Notes under the pieces: generated by a model | The model's database searches: none | What the model saw: the letters and a program-made list of their open reading frames with translations, nothing else | What the model was told of the DNA's origin: nothing | NCBI GenBank assembly: GCA_015039465.1 | Contig: MU130294.1 | Location: 1-43,298, forward strand | DNA from: Phlegmacium glaucopus | Taxonomy: Eukaryota; Basidiomycota; Agaricomycetes; Agaricales; Cortinariaceae | Reading direction: 5' to 3' | Length of the DNA: 43,298 bases | Translations under genes and position numbers: made by a program | In this document: piece by piece, positions 34,301 to 43,298 of the stretch | Layout: each line of letters opens with the position of its first letter | How positions within the stretch are numbered: the stretch's first letter is position 1

Positions 34301-36090
34301 AAGGAGTGGATTGGATAGCGTTCTGGTGGTGGGATATGGCATGGTCAATATCCTGGATGTCGCCAATGCGTTCGAAGCGACGTAAGTACGAATTTCCAAG
34401 GTTGTTGAACCGACTCGGAAGGTCAGCATGGCCAGAAGGGGTAGATTCGACAGCATTCTGGTGGTGGGATAGGGCATGGTCAATATCCTGGAGGTCACCG
34501 GTGTGTTCAAAGCGACATAAGTACGAATTTCCAAGGTTGTTGAACAGACTCGGAAGGATAACATGGCCAAAAGGAGTGGATTCAAGAGCATTCTGGTGGT
34601 GGGATATGGCATGGTCAATATCCTGGAGGTCGCCGGTGTGTTCAAAGCGACGTAAGTACGAATTTCCAAGGCTGTTGAACCAACTTGGAAGGTCAGCGTG
34701 GCCAGAAGGAGTGCATTCAACAGCATTCTGGTGGTGGGATATGGCATGGTCGATATCCTGGAGCGCACCGGTGCGTTCAAAGCGAAGTAAGTACAAATTT
34801 CCAAGGTTGTTGGAAACGGCGGGAAGAACATTATCGCCTGGTATGGACGAGACTGTGGTTTCATCACTTTCATAACGGAAAGTTACTTGGGTAATGTCGT
34901 GGATGTTTCCTGTCTCTTCGAAGGGGCGTTGGGATGTCTCGGCGCTAGTAATAGCGTTACGCAAGTCAGAGATAGCACCCAGTGCTACTCCCCTGGCATC
35001 ATTCATAGAACCTGACTGAAAGGTAGAAATTGAAGCTACAAATTAGTCAATACATCAATCTGAAAGCAGTCAACCTCACATACATATCGTAGAGGTCATC
35101 CTGACGGACACAGGATTATCCTCCTCAACTGACGCAAACACATACTCCGCTGGAGTATCTAGAGACCGACCACTATAAGCGCGTGTACGGGACCAATGAA
35201 TACCTTTGGCGTACCTTCCTCTGCACACACCATGGTGTAAATTTCGTTGGCAGTGAATTTAAGGAAAGCAACATCACTCCCATCCTTCGAGTGAACGATC
35301 AACACCATATCGCCGGCATCGTGCTGACTGGATCTTGGTGCATTAGCCGCTGCTTTATCAATTTGGTTGACAAACCATTTTCGAAAAATCACTCACAAGT
35401 TGATATTCTCAACAGCTTTCCATTTCTCAGAAGAGATCTTCGCGAGGCGCAAGTTCTCGTTGTTGCAACCCCAACTGATAGACAGCATTAGCTCGTCATT
35501 GAAGTGATGAGGCGGCGAACATTCAAGAAAAATATCTGAATCACAGAGTAAGGGCAGGCGGAAACGGAAAACCAACTAATTCTTACCCTTCAATAAACCT
35601 CTTCGACCTGCTGGTGGCATTGGTTGTTGCGACGGAGTATCTTCAGAGATCGACACACTGCTGTGGGGTGGTGGTGGTTTGTACGGCAGATTATGCTCAG
35701 AGATCGAGACGGCTGAGCTTTCGAGTGGCGTTCCAGGTATTGAACTGTGTTCAGGTTTCGTGACTGTGCCCTCTGCCACTTGTATCATGTTTCGCATGGA
35801 TTCAAGGTATGGAACTATTGGGTTCTGAGTCGTACTCTCCGAAGATCCTCCGTGCTGTGAGACGGTGATTGCGCCTTTAAGTTGGTTGACGTTGGGACTT
35901 TGAGCGGTCGTTCAGAGCTTGAAGTCATCTGTCTCCGCTTCTTGGGAGTATCCCAGGTGTCTAGAACCGGAATTGGAGTACCCTGTTGTGCGGCGTTTTC
36001 GGTCGCGGGTTCGAGCGGTGGTGGTTGTCCTTGACTGTGGGCGAAGGAGGCTATATTTTCACCTTCATCAGTATGATCGAACGTGGTCAT
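31370..36090 (-). CDS. TPR-CHAT protease-like protein, gene B
   Basis: Exons, on the minus strand: 36090-35587 (start ATG GTC-free MTTFDHTDEG), 35535-35397, 35333-35215, 35158-35084, 35035-32241 and 32194-31370. Exons 2-4 match gene A in length and phase. Twelve 45-residue TPR-like repeats plus a degenerate 13th lead to the CHAT domain with His (HFACHG) and Cys (LSACQT) present and the C-terminus YVHFGY. The first intron here is normal GT-AG, unlike gene A. Within exon 1, near 35893, a 16-base deletion relative to gene A shifts the frame, so the low-complexity N-terminus is either shorter, spliced differently or broken; everything from exon 2 on is intact. It is in opposite orientation to gene A and the same orientation as gene C. 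Confidence 0.85.
33192..34811 (-). repeat. 12 x 135-bp TPR-coding tandem array
   Basis: Twelve units of exactly 135 bases, homologous to the array in gene A, which has sixteen. The count differs by four whole units with no change of unit length, as expected from unequal exchange or slippage by full repeats. Long antisense and alternative frames across the array are by-products of the repeat. Confidence 0.95.
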
Positions 36091-37599
36091 TGCAGATATT
36101 GGAAAGACGGATAGGTTGACAGAGCGTGTTTGGAAGGCAAAAGTATGTGGAAGACAAAGTAAGGGGTATTGAGGTTGGGAATTTGTGAGTTTGCGTCCTG
36201 GAGTATGGAATCAACACTGCCTGCCTCATCTAGGTTGTGTGCTTTCATTGTGACATGCACAAGAAGAAACAACGTTCATGCCGCACGGCCGTCGCGGCAG
36301 TGCATGGAACGAATATAGCACAGAACAAGACATGACTAAACTTTATAACTTAGTAAATACCATAATGTCGGTCGAAATTGATTTCGAGCACTTACCTCCC
36401 AGACAAGCACCAGATCCATGATCTCAAACACATATATAGCTGCATTTTCCCACCAAAGTCCAGGCTCTGAAAGTAGACGCAATACCACTCTTAGGTGCAG
36501 ACGACACACATGACTTCCGGGTCTGCCTCGCGTTAGGTCGGCTGACGGTTGATAGACGAAGGACGACTGTGTCTGATACTAGGTACCCGCTACCTGGAAG
36601 GATGCGAGACGAGATGATTGGAAAAATTGCGGGTGGATTGAGAACTTTTGGAAGTGACAGGGAGGCGAGATAGGGAGATGCAGAAAGGGATGAAAGTGTC
36701 GCGGATGACAAAGGGTACAGTCTTTCGGGTTCAGAGTCAATTTAATAATCAGAGTCCTGCAAGGAAAAGGGAATGAGTGTCGTATGTAAGCGAAGATGAA
36801 AAGTGGCTGCACACGTCGAAACCATCATTGGCACCTCAAAGTTCCAAACGTGCTTTTAAAATGAACAGTGGAATGTGTCGTCTTTCTGGTATCGAGTCAA
36901 AGGCGGGATACATAGGAACGGGAATATTGTTCAGATTTCATCGATGCCGTTTACAGCGACGCGATGTCCAGGAGACGTACCTTTCTGGGGTGATTTATAA
37001 TACTGCGTACAAACAAATATCAATATAGCCTAAATCGGTAAACATTTCTTCCTAAAGCGGAAACTTGTTTTGAATCCTTGGGTTTTCGGTGTAGCTTTTC
37101 TCATTTCTGTCGTGAGAGAGCCCTAGCCGAATTGAATCTTGAAGATGGATGAGAGGCGGGATTTAGGAGCATGCTTTTGAAGCAGAATTTTTGTGTGTTC
37201 AATCTTTGTAGCATTACATACAGTGAAATGAGATGTGCTGTTCGCTTCACTTTCGAATTCATGATCAGGATGCTTGGTGATCGAATGGTGCTCTCCAATC
37301 CTTTTTGGGGGGAGGATAGAGTCATTTATTCTGCCTACACTGAACCCTCTCTCTCTCAATCTTGATGGTGGATGTAGCCATAATATATATAATAATTGGG
37401 ATCGGCGAAACTCGATTCCACAAATATTAATGCACTCGTGTATGGAATTCATTACTCCAAATTGTCGACATCTGAATATGTTTCCTCCTGCTTAGCGCAA
37501 AACGCATAATTCAGCTCAGGCTGCTACTACTTACTATCGGTCACTGATGTTGTACTATCTTAATTTCTAACTACGTAGATCCAAGACTCCCAAAAGTCA
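36091..37599. other. Upstream region of gene B and gene-free flank
   Basis: Bases 36091-36272 resemble 11190-11330 upstream of gene A and probably form leader or promoter DNA. Around 36430-36860 is the block also found at 18230-18880. From 36900 to 37600 no gene is supported; short frames lack splice logic. ACTAGGTACCCGCTACC near 36580 is the best-conserved string between the two blocks. Confidence 0.5.
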
Positions 37600-38031
37600 T
37601 TAACTGGAGGGGGGCTTATGATTGTTATTGACGCTAAATGTGAAGCCGAATAGTTGGTTCAATTCAACGATTTTCACCATCGCTGTAACTTTGGGTCCCT
37701 TCTTGATATTGGCCTTTGGCCTTAGAAGCTCTCCAGACGTAAAGAAACCTTTCCCCCCTTCGACTGGAAAGAATTCTCCAGAAGTCGACAAATGCTCAAG
37801 CAAATCATCCCCTATATCATTGGATTTGCTTTGAAGAAGGTAAAAGTTGAAGCGAGTTACCGCGTCAATTATCGTCGAGGCGTGTATGTCTGCAGTAGAG
37901 AGTTCTAGAGAGGCGTCTCGTGGAGTGAATTGAATGTTGCTTTCTGCATAACGAGGGATAACTTCGTCCCGCCTTTCTAAATTCATGCTTGGGTCCGCAG
38001 ATTGAGAAATTATAATGTCATAATCGAGCAA
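37600..38031 (-). pseudogene. Relic of the caspase-like gene's C-terminal part
   Basis: The minus-strand frame aligns by eye with the C-terminal half of the caspase-like protein at 27412: MNLERRDEVIPRY versus IQVERRDPLLILY, VTRFNFYLLQSKS versus ISRFNFYLYLQSES, and GFFTSGELLRP versus DFFTSGERLRV. It stops well before the end of that protein. A further fragment (IKIWENLKALANCFPRLRV) lies upstream at 38101-38313 in a different frame. No catalytic His or Cys segment is found nearby, so the protease domain is missing. Confidence 0.65.
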
Positions 38032-40017
38032 ATCAGAGGGACCATTGGACGATTGTTGGATGAATACCTTTGGATGAAACAGATTCGATGTAGATGCGCT
38101 TCACCTTCCTAATCCAATCATAGCGATATTGTTCGAACTAAGGAGTTGGTCTGAGCATTTACTGGCAGTACTAGTAACTCGGAGGCGTGGAAAGCAGTTA
38201 GCCAGCGCTTTCAGGTTCTCCCATATTTTTATTCCCACATGCTTCAGACCTCTCACCGCGCTCTTTGTTCGAAGAATGACAACCACAGCAAGGGTAAAAG
38301 TTTTGCATCGCATTTAAGTCTGTTGATGTTAACAACTACCTGTATTGGGGCAGGTCAGTCCCGATTATCAGTTATCCAATAATCTGTAGAAGTTAATTTA
38401 AATTAATGAAAGGTACTTGTATGCAAAAGCTCTCCTACGCTTACGAGAGGCCAAATACAGCCAATCCAACTCTTGGTTGTGGAACACAACATACGGATAT
38501 CGAATTTAAGGCAAGAAAGGAGATTTCACTGAAGTCCGAAGAGCTGAGGACGTCGACTTTGAAAGAAAAGGGCACTTCTTCCAGTAGCGCGGAATGAGGG
38601 AGAAAACCCCGTGTCACTCTGAATTGAGAAGTTCGTGACATAGAGCTAAGACTAGAGGTCTAGAATTGAGTAGAAAGAGTCAGGAGTCGGCTGAGTGCTG
38701 CTAGTCATAATCGCGTGCTCGCCTTTCTGATGGATAAGGGAAAGGCAGATGATAGTGTTACGACCATGCGGATAATCACGTCGTCGTCGTCGCCGCGGCC
38801 AATCGTTTTCATTCTCGAGCTGAGGCGACAGTACACTCGTCACCAATTAAACGTCGAAATCGCCTCCTGCGATGTGCCCTATGCATGATGGCAGAAAGCT
38901 CGACACTCTCCTTCTTCGTCTCCTCTCCTCTGCAGGCTTAACTCAGCTTCCTCTCTTTACTCCACCACCCACCGAGCACCCACACCTCTATTTCTATCTA
39001 AATGTATCCCACAGCAGTAGAAGCAGAAGCAGAGTAAGTAGTTGCAGCCACTGCAACCGTATTGGCGGCCTCGGATTCGGCATATGACCAGCCAGAGCCC
39101 GTTGTTTACGTTGCTGCCGTGCTGGGCAATCCTGTATTAGGAGTTACGAGGAACTGGAGCCGGATGGTGGTGGTAGGGCTGGGGATGATGACGTGGCGGA
39201 TGGTAGATAAGTTCGATCACAGTTGTAGCTGGAGGAAGGGATGGATTTGGTATCATAATAATTGGCGTGGATAGTACTTCCGTTATTGATGTCTTCCGCT
39301 CTGAAATGGCGGTGAGTCTTGAAGAGGAGACAGATAACATCGATTGGGTGTGACTCATTGATGAATCGATGTCAGATGATCTGTGTTAAGGAAAATGGAT
39401 ATGAAAACTTCAAAAAAAGGCAAAGAAAGACTCAAAAATGAAAAAAGAAACTCACCCTCGATCGCCGTAATCGATAGAGTTATATTGCTAGACAAAGCCA
39501 GAATAAAGACGTACTGAGTATGCTGATAATGATAGAACAAACGATATATACAAAAACAAAAGGTTATCAAGGACCATGAACCCAGAAGGATCGAGTAGGG
39601 TAAATGGATGGAAAAAGACCAACCTTGGCTCGTTTGAACCTGTACCCAAAACAATCCTTCGCCTGCGGCCCAATCCATCGTGAAGTACAGCGTAGAAGGA
39701 CTGTTTATCTCGACGGCCTACTGATAGAAGACTCATTCTTCATTCGCACGTCAGGACGTGGTAATGACTTGGATGCCGCGCCTCTAGTAACAAAGGCGCA
39801 CGATTCCTAGGAGCTGCGAAAGGAGCTGCGTATGAGCACGCTGATGTGGGAGTAACCGGAGTCTGCACCGACGATTCCTGGGGAGGCGCAGGAAGGGACG
39901 TTGGCGGTGGTTCACAGATAACTAATTTTGTGAGGCCGTAGACGGAAATTGGAATGTGTCTTGGGGGAGATAGCGCAGTAGGCATGGACATGAATGATCT
40001 GCAAAAAGACCACAAGA
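38032..40017. other. Stretch with weak membrane-protein-like frames
   Basis: No gene can be closed. On the minus strand between about 40000 and 39130 several open pieces occur: a Pro-rich frame (LPAPPQESSVQTPVTPTSAC), then a hydrophobic frame (SLITFCFCIYRLFYHY) ending at a possible GTGAGT donor near 39458, then a Pro/His-rich piece (HHPQPYHHHPAP). They could be exons of one small membrane protein, but frames cannot be joined with confidence. A CGTCGT run lies near 38780. Confidence 0.3.
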
Positions 40018-40679
40018 TGAATACTCTAGGCGAGAAACAGAATACAGCACCGTACAGTCCCAAAGCACCCGTTTTGCACACAGCTAATTTCGATTAAAGA
40101 GCTATGCAGGAACTGACAAGGACTGCGGCCTGCATCGTTGGAAAGGAGTGATGTCAACAAAACTTTCAATAGTTCAAGTCAAACCCAACCAAGGCAGTCT
40201 TCGAGCTGATTTCCTCATAGTAAGCCGGCATTTCCAAGTCCATCACGAGTTGAACCCGAAAAGAGTCGTCCTCATTCAACAACGCGACCTCGACAACAAA
40301 TGCGAGCAAAGAAACGATATCCACCTCGTCTCTGGAGTTCGTTCAAGGAGGTTAGCTTATCATACTTTCGGTCATGCATTGAGTTGATGAAATATTGACT
40401 GTTTCGACAACTTACAGATTGTGGGACGCGCATGGAATGTCATTATCCCTGTCCTTGACCGCCACCTCCTTGTAATCATCCTGTAACTCCTCATGAATGC
40501 CACGACGACACCACCTCCTGTCCTCCTCACCACTTCCTCGCGAGCAAGCGATGTGTATACGGCAAGAAAATCGTTCCCAAATGTCCGTTGTTCTTTTGAA
40601 AGTGGAAAAGGTGTCTTGTAGTATGTATACCATCGGTTTGAAAGTAAGTGTTTGAGAAACCGCTCCTTACATTTCCAGC

Positions 40680-42019
40680 AGGACCCTGGTATATGCTGTG
40701 GAATGTCCGATCCAAAACTGCCAAATTTCGGCACTTATGTACGTGCCATTTTTCGGCAGTTCCGTCCGCACTTCGGATCCGACCTACCTTTTAGACCCAT
40801 TTCCGTCCGCAATACTGATCAGACATCTACAGGCTCGAGATCCGTCCTCATAGAGGATCGGACATAGAATTTAGGCCAAAATGTACGCATAAAACAGAAA
40901 TGGACTAAAAAACGACTGTAATCAGGTCAGAGTAGGTTCTCCTCGTCCTCGCTATCACTCTCCAGAGCCTCTACAACAGTGTCTGTTGTGTCTCCCACTG
41001 TTCCCGAACAAACCCCTTTCTAGGACCCCCGACAATAGGCCAAAATGTTATATCCCAAAAGGCCCAAATTTCGGGATTCCTGTCCGCACCAAATTTGGCC
41101 AAATTTCAGAATATCTGTCCGTTTTGCGTCCGGCCTGACCCAAAATCTCAAAATTTTGTCCGCATTTTGGCATCCGGCCTTGACAACTGCAAAAAGCGCC
41201 CGGCAGGGTAGATTTGGGCTTTTTATGACTGTCAGAGTCCATTTGGATGCAAACGAGAGATTGCTGGACCGTTTAATTTCGATTACATGGTATTTATGTA
41301 ATATTACGCTTCCTTACGCTTCCTGAAAGTTTTCATCGCTGCCTTGATTGCAATCCTCCCTTCTTTCGAATCAAGCTGGCGGAAAAGCTTGAAATCAATT
41401 TCAGAAAGGTCATTGAACATAAAGCATCATGAAAGTCATAAGTTAAGTTGCAAGTTAACTGCTGGACTATGTCTGCATTGGATCCTACCTCGAGTTACCA
41501 GAACAGCTGCTGTCCGCATCAGGGACCTGGGTTTTCATCGCTAAAGTCCGATTTTTGTCCAATTTGCGTGCGGCCTAACGGCCGCAAATTCCCAAAATCT
41601 GTCCGCATTGGGATATAACATTTTGGCCTATTGTCGGGGGTCCTCCCTTTCTGGAGCACCTGATCACACAACACCACACAAAGATGCCCTGGGATGAGTT
41701 GCACTATTCTAAATTCTAAATGGGCTATCGTCATCAAGAGCGACAAAGGGCGCGCCCACCGAGAGGTCTGGTCCAGGGAGGTAGATCATCAGGTGAGATG
41801 GGTGGTAGAGAAAATTTTGAGGCTCCCGTCAACAGCCACAAACGTACGCAAATGGGATCGGACCTCGCTACCGACTGGCCATTTATGGACCCAAAATGGA
41901 TCGGACCTCTGGCCAAATTTCTCGCTTTCCGTCCGCACAAGGATCGGACATAGGCCGATTTTGGGACCCACTTCCGTCCGCATACGGATCGGACATCTGA
42001 CAGCATATACCAGGGTCCT
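40680..42019. mobile_element. Non-autonomous hAT-like transposon (outer element)
   Basis: The ends AGGACCCTGGTATATGCTGT and its exact reverse complement form 20-bp perfect terminal inverted repeats; after three mismatches, 11 more bases match. The element is flanked by the 8-bp target duplication TTTCCAGC (40672-40679 and 42020-42027), and the paralogous locus at 30.4 kb shows the empty site with a single copy. Eight-base duplications are typical of the hAT superfamily. No transposase is encoded. Without the nested element it is about 709 bases. Subterminal GTCCGCA/GATCGGAC motifs recur near both ends. Confidence 0.92.
41022..41644. mobile_element. Nested hAT-like MITE (inner element)
   Basis: A 623-base element inserted in the outer one. 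Its ends begin AGGACCCCCGACAATAGGCC and form a 37-bp perfect terminal inverted repeat. It is flanked by the 8-bp duplication CCCTTTCT (41014-41021 and 41645-41652). It shares the AGGACCC start and GTCCGCA subterminal motifs with the outer element, so both were probably moved by the same kind of transposase. No coding sequence is evident inside. Confidence 0.93.
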
Positions 42020-42930
42020 TTTCCAGCTCGCTTTTATTTTTGTGGATTGATCGCTGACGATCCCTTCTCTTATCTGTTCTATTAGACTCTTAAAATGCGG
42101 ATTCCATCCACTGTGAACGTCCTCTGTCACGGTGATGATTGCGGACTCTGCATAACGCCTTGCGATAAATATCACAAGTCTTGGCATGTTTTTCATTGTT
42201 TCTAGGAACGATTATGGCACATATACTGTGCAATAAATTAGATTTCGCACAGGTTATTAAACAGGCGATCCAGGAGATGACGAGGGTGTTGATTCAAATT
42301 ATGGAGAATCACTTGTACGTTGCCCCCCAAAAAAATTAATACTATAATTTTGCTTCATGTTACATTCTGTCGAGTAGGAATGCATAAGTGTAACAATTTT
42401 ACGGCCAACCAACATGACAGGATCCAATACCTCAAGCCATGCGTTAACTTTCCGGAGGCACTCTCATAACCAACATTGATTTTGACTGTTTTTCGGCTTT
42501 CAACTACAGAGTTGTAAAGGCCCAAGGGCAGGTAGAAAATCCGCTGCCCTGATGACGGGGTTGTCCCACCAGTAATAGCCCATAGTATTTGTACATCCTG
42601 GGCCGGGAAGTTCTCATTGATAAATCGTTGGTCCGTCCTTCGTCTGCCACTTTTGGACATAAAAAGTCTTTCTCACCTCGCAAGGATAGCTATTTGAGGA
42701 AGGAGACCCAGTGCGGGGAGATTAGAGTCAGAAGCAGACCGCGATTTAAGTAAGACGTAAGTGGAAACCAACTTGAACTTGAACGACTGAATTTGTTACA
42801 TATAAATTTTAAATTTCTTGTAGATTGATGAGCCCCACACTGCCAGTCAGAAGAACATGGGATATGAATTTGGTAGGATACTGTACAGATGAGTAGTGAG
42901 AATATAACGATGACGAAACAAAAAAAGACA

Positions 42931-43298
42931 TCAGTAGCCGAAGTGCACATATGGAACCCATGTCAAGAATGCGTCGTCACCGTCTCCAAGCCTCTCTCGA
43001 ACCTTCCTCGTAGCATAATCCAACGCATAGGCTGCCTGGCTACTGTCCAATCCATCCGATCCCTTCTCCCTAAGCAAATATTCATAGAACTCTGTCGCAA
43101 ACGCTGGTCCATGCATATCGGAAATACTCCACATCGTACCAACCACACCGCGATAACCAGCAGCGAGCATACCAGCTGCAAGATGGACGACTTCCTCCGA
43201 TAGTTTGAGGTCTCCTTTGCTTGTCTGACATGCTGAAAGGAAAGCCAAGTCCAGGTTTGGGATTTCCTCCTTCATGATCTCGAGCAGCTCCAAGCGGC
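42931..43298 (-). CDS. TPR-CHAT gene C, 3' end only
   Basis: The minus-strand frame encodes the last ~120 residues of a CHAT domain, including LSACQTSKGD with the catalytic Cys and the common C-terminus YVHFGY. It is closest to genes A and B and differs at a few positions (REKGSDGLDSS). The catalytic His segment and the TPR array lie beyond the window. It is the third family member here and sits in the right copy of the segmental duplication. Confidence 0.9.
   Translation of the reverse strand, partial: RLELLEIMKEEIPNLDLAFLSACQTSKGDLKLSEEVVHLAAGMLAAGYRGVVGTMWSISDMHGPAFATEFYEYLLREKGSDGLDSSQAAYALDYATRKVRERLGDGDDAFLTWVPYVHFGY

Larger units (their letters stand above)
40412..42190 (-). pseudogene. 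Unknown gene split by a transposon
   Basis: The 5' part (ATG at 42190, MKNMPRLVIFIARRYAESAI, then ITVTEDVHSGWNPHFKSLIE) and the 3' part (YYKTPFPLSKEQRTFGND onward) match the gene at 30137-30547 but are separated by the 1340-base element. The insertion lies a few bases before the splice donor of the first exon, in coding sequence. Near 40500 an extra stretch also shifts the frame before the conserved EELQDDYKEVAVKDRDND end. The gene is therefore inactive. This copy keeps the residues that the other copy rewrote, so it shows the older form. Confidence 0.75.
40018..43298. repeat. Right copy of a segmental duplication (matches 29519 to about 31760)
   Basis: Blocks 40018-40380, 40400-40679 plus 42020-42250, 42330-42700 and 42760-43298 match 29519-29850, 30130-30620, 30700-31150 and 31200-31740 in the same order and orientation. 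The offset grows from about 10.5 to 11.56 kb, mostly explained by the transposon at 40680-42019. The copy runs off the window end inside the third TPR-CHAT gene. Confidence 0.85.

Noticed and set aside
33011..34875. Long second frame (620 aa) on the minus strand and 359-aa antisense frame on the plus strand
   Set aside because: They arise because the 135-bp TPR unit is a multiple of three; no domain, start context or conservation beyond the repeat. The same applies to the 329- and 349-aa frames at 12693-14738.

Overview
The window looks like a gene-rich but heavily rearranged accessory region of a filamentous basidiomycete, most likely an agaricomycete. The reasons are: genes split by many short introns (about 40-80 nt) with GT-AG borders and CTAAT-like branch points; a lineage-typical TPR-CHAT family with 45-residue repeats; a Crinkler-like N-terminal domain joined to a protein kinase; a fungal Zn2Cys6 cluster; and a small multi-exon metallothionein. 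No bacterial operons, rRNA, tRNA or CRISPR array are visible.

Left part (1-9.4 kb). A truncated copy of a Zn2Cys6/coiled-coil gene (1-582) is followed by a 25-A run and then by a block (about 583 to at least 1896) that makes coding sense only when its bases are read backwards WITHOUT complementing. It then carries one open frame of 418 codons ending in a proper stop. This cannot arise by ordinary inversion and is most likely an assembly or data-handling artefact hiding a real gene. After it come the intact Zn2Cys6/coiled-coil gene (2599-4977, minus), a divergent 180-aa unknown gene (5185-6199, plus) whose first intron is filled with TGCCGG-rich repeats, more TGCCGG-rich DNA, and a RAD23-like gene (7351-9434) with five UBA modules produced in part by an internal tandem duplication.

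Middle part (11-29.4 kb). A perfect 45-bp palindrome lies just before a TPR-CHAT protease-like gene (A, about 11471-16691; 16 repeats). Next are a long gene-poor stretch, a 60-aa, 13-cysteine metallothionein in four exons (21092-21463), a degenerate Crinkler-domain/kinase gene (22402-24525, minus), an inverted fragment of the RAD23-like gene (26605-27130), and a caspase-like (peptidase C14) gene with intact His/Cys dyad (27412-29417).

Right part (29.4-43.3 kb). A second TPR-CHAT gene (B, 31370-36090, minus; 12 repeats) and the 3' end of a third (C, 42931 to the window end) belong to a segmental duplication whose right copy carries two nested non-autonomous transposons with perfect terminal inverted repeats and 8-bp target duplications. 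A decayed relative of the caspase gene's C-terminal part lies at 37.6-38.0 kb.

Taken together, TPR-CHAT proteases in several copies, caspase-like proteases and a Crinkler-kinase within 32 kb form a neighbourhood of effector-type genes associated in other organisms with regulated cell death and conflict. That they work together here is inference from proximity only.
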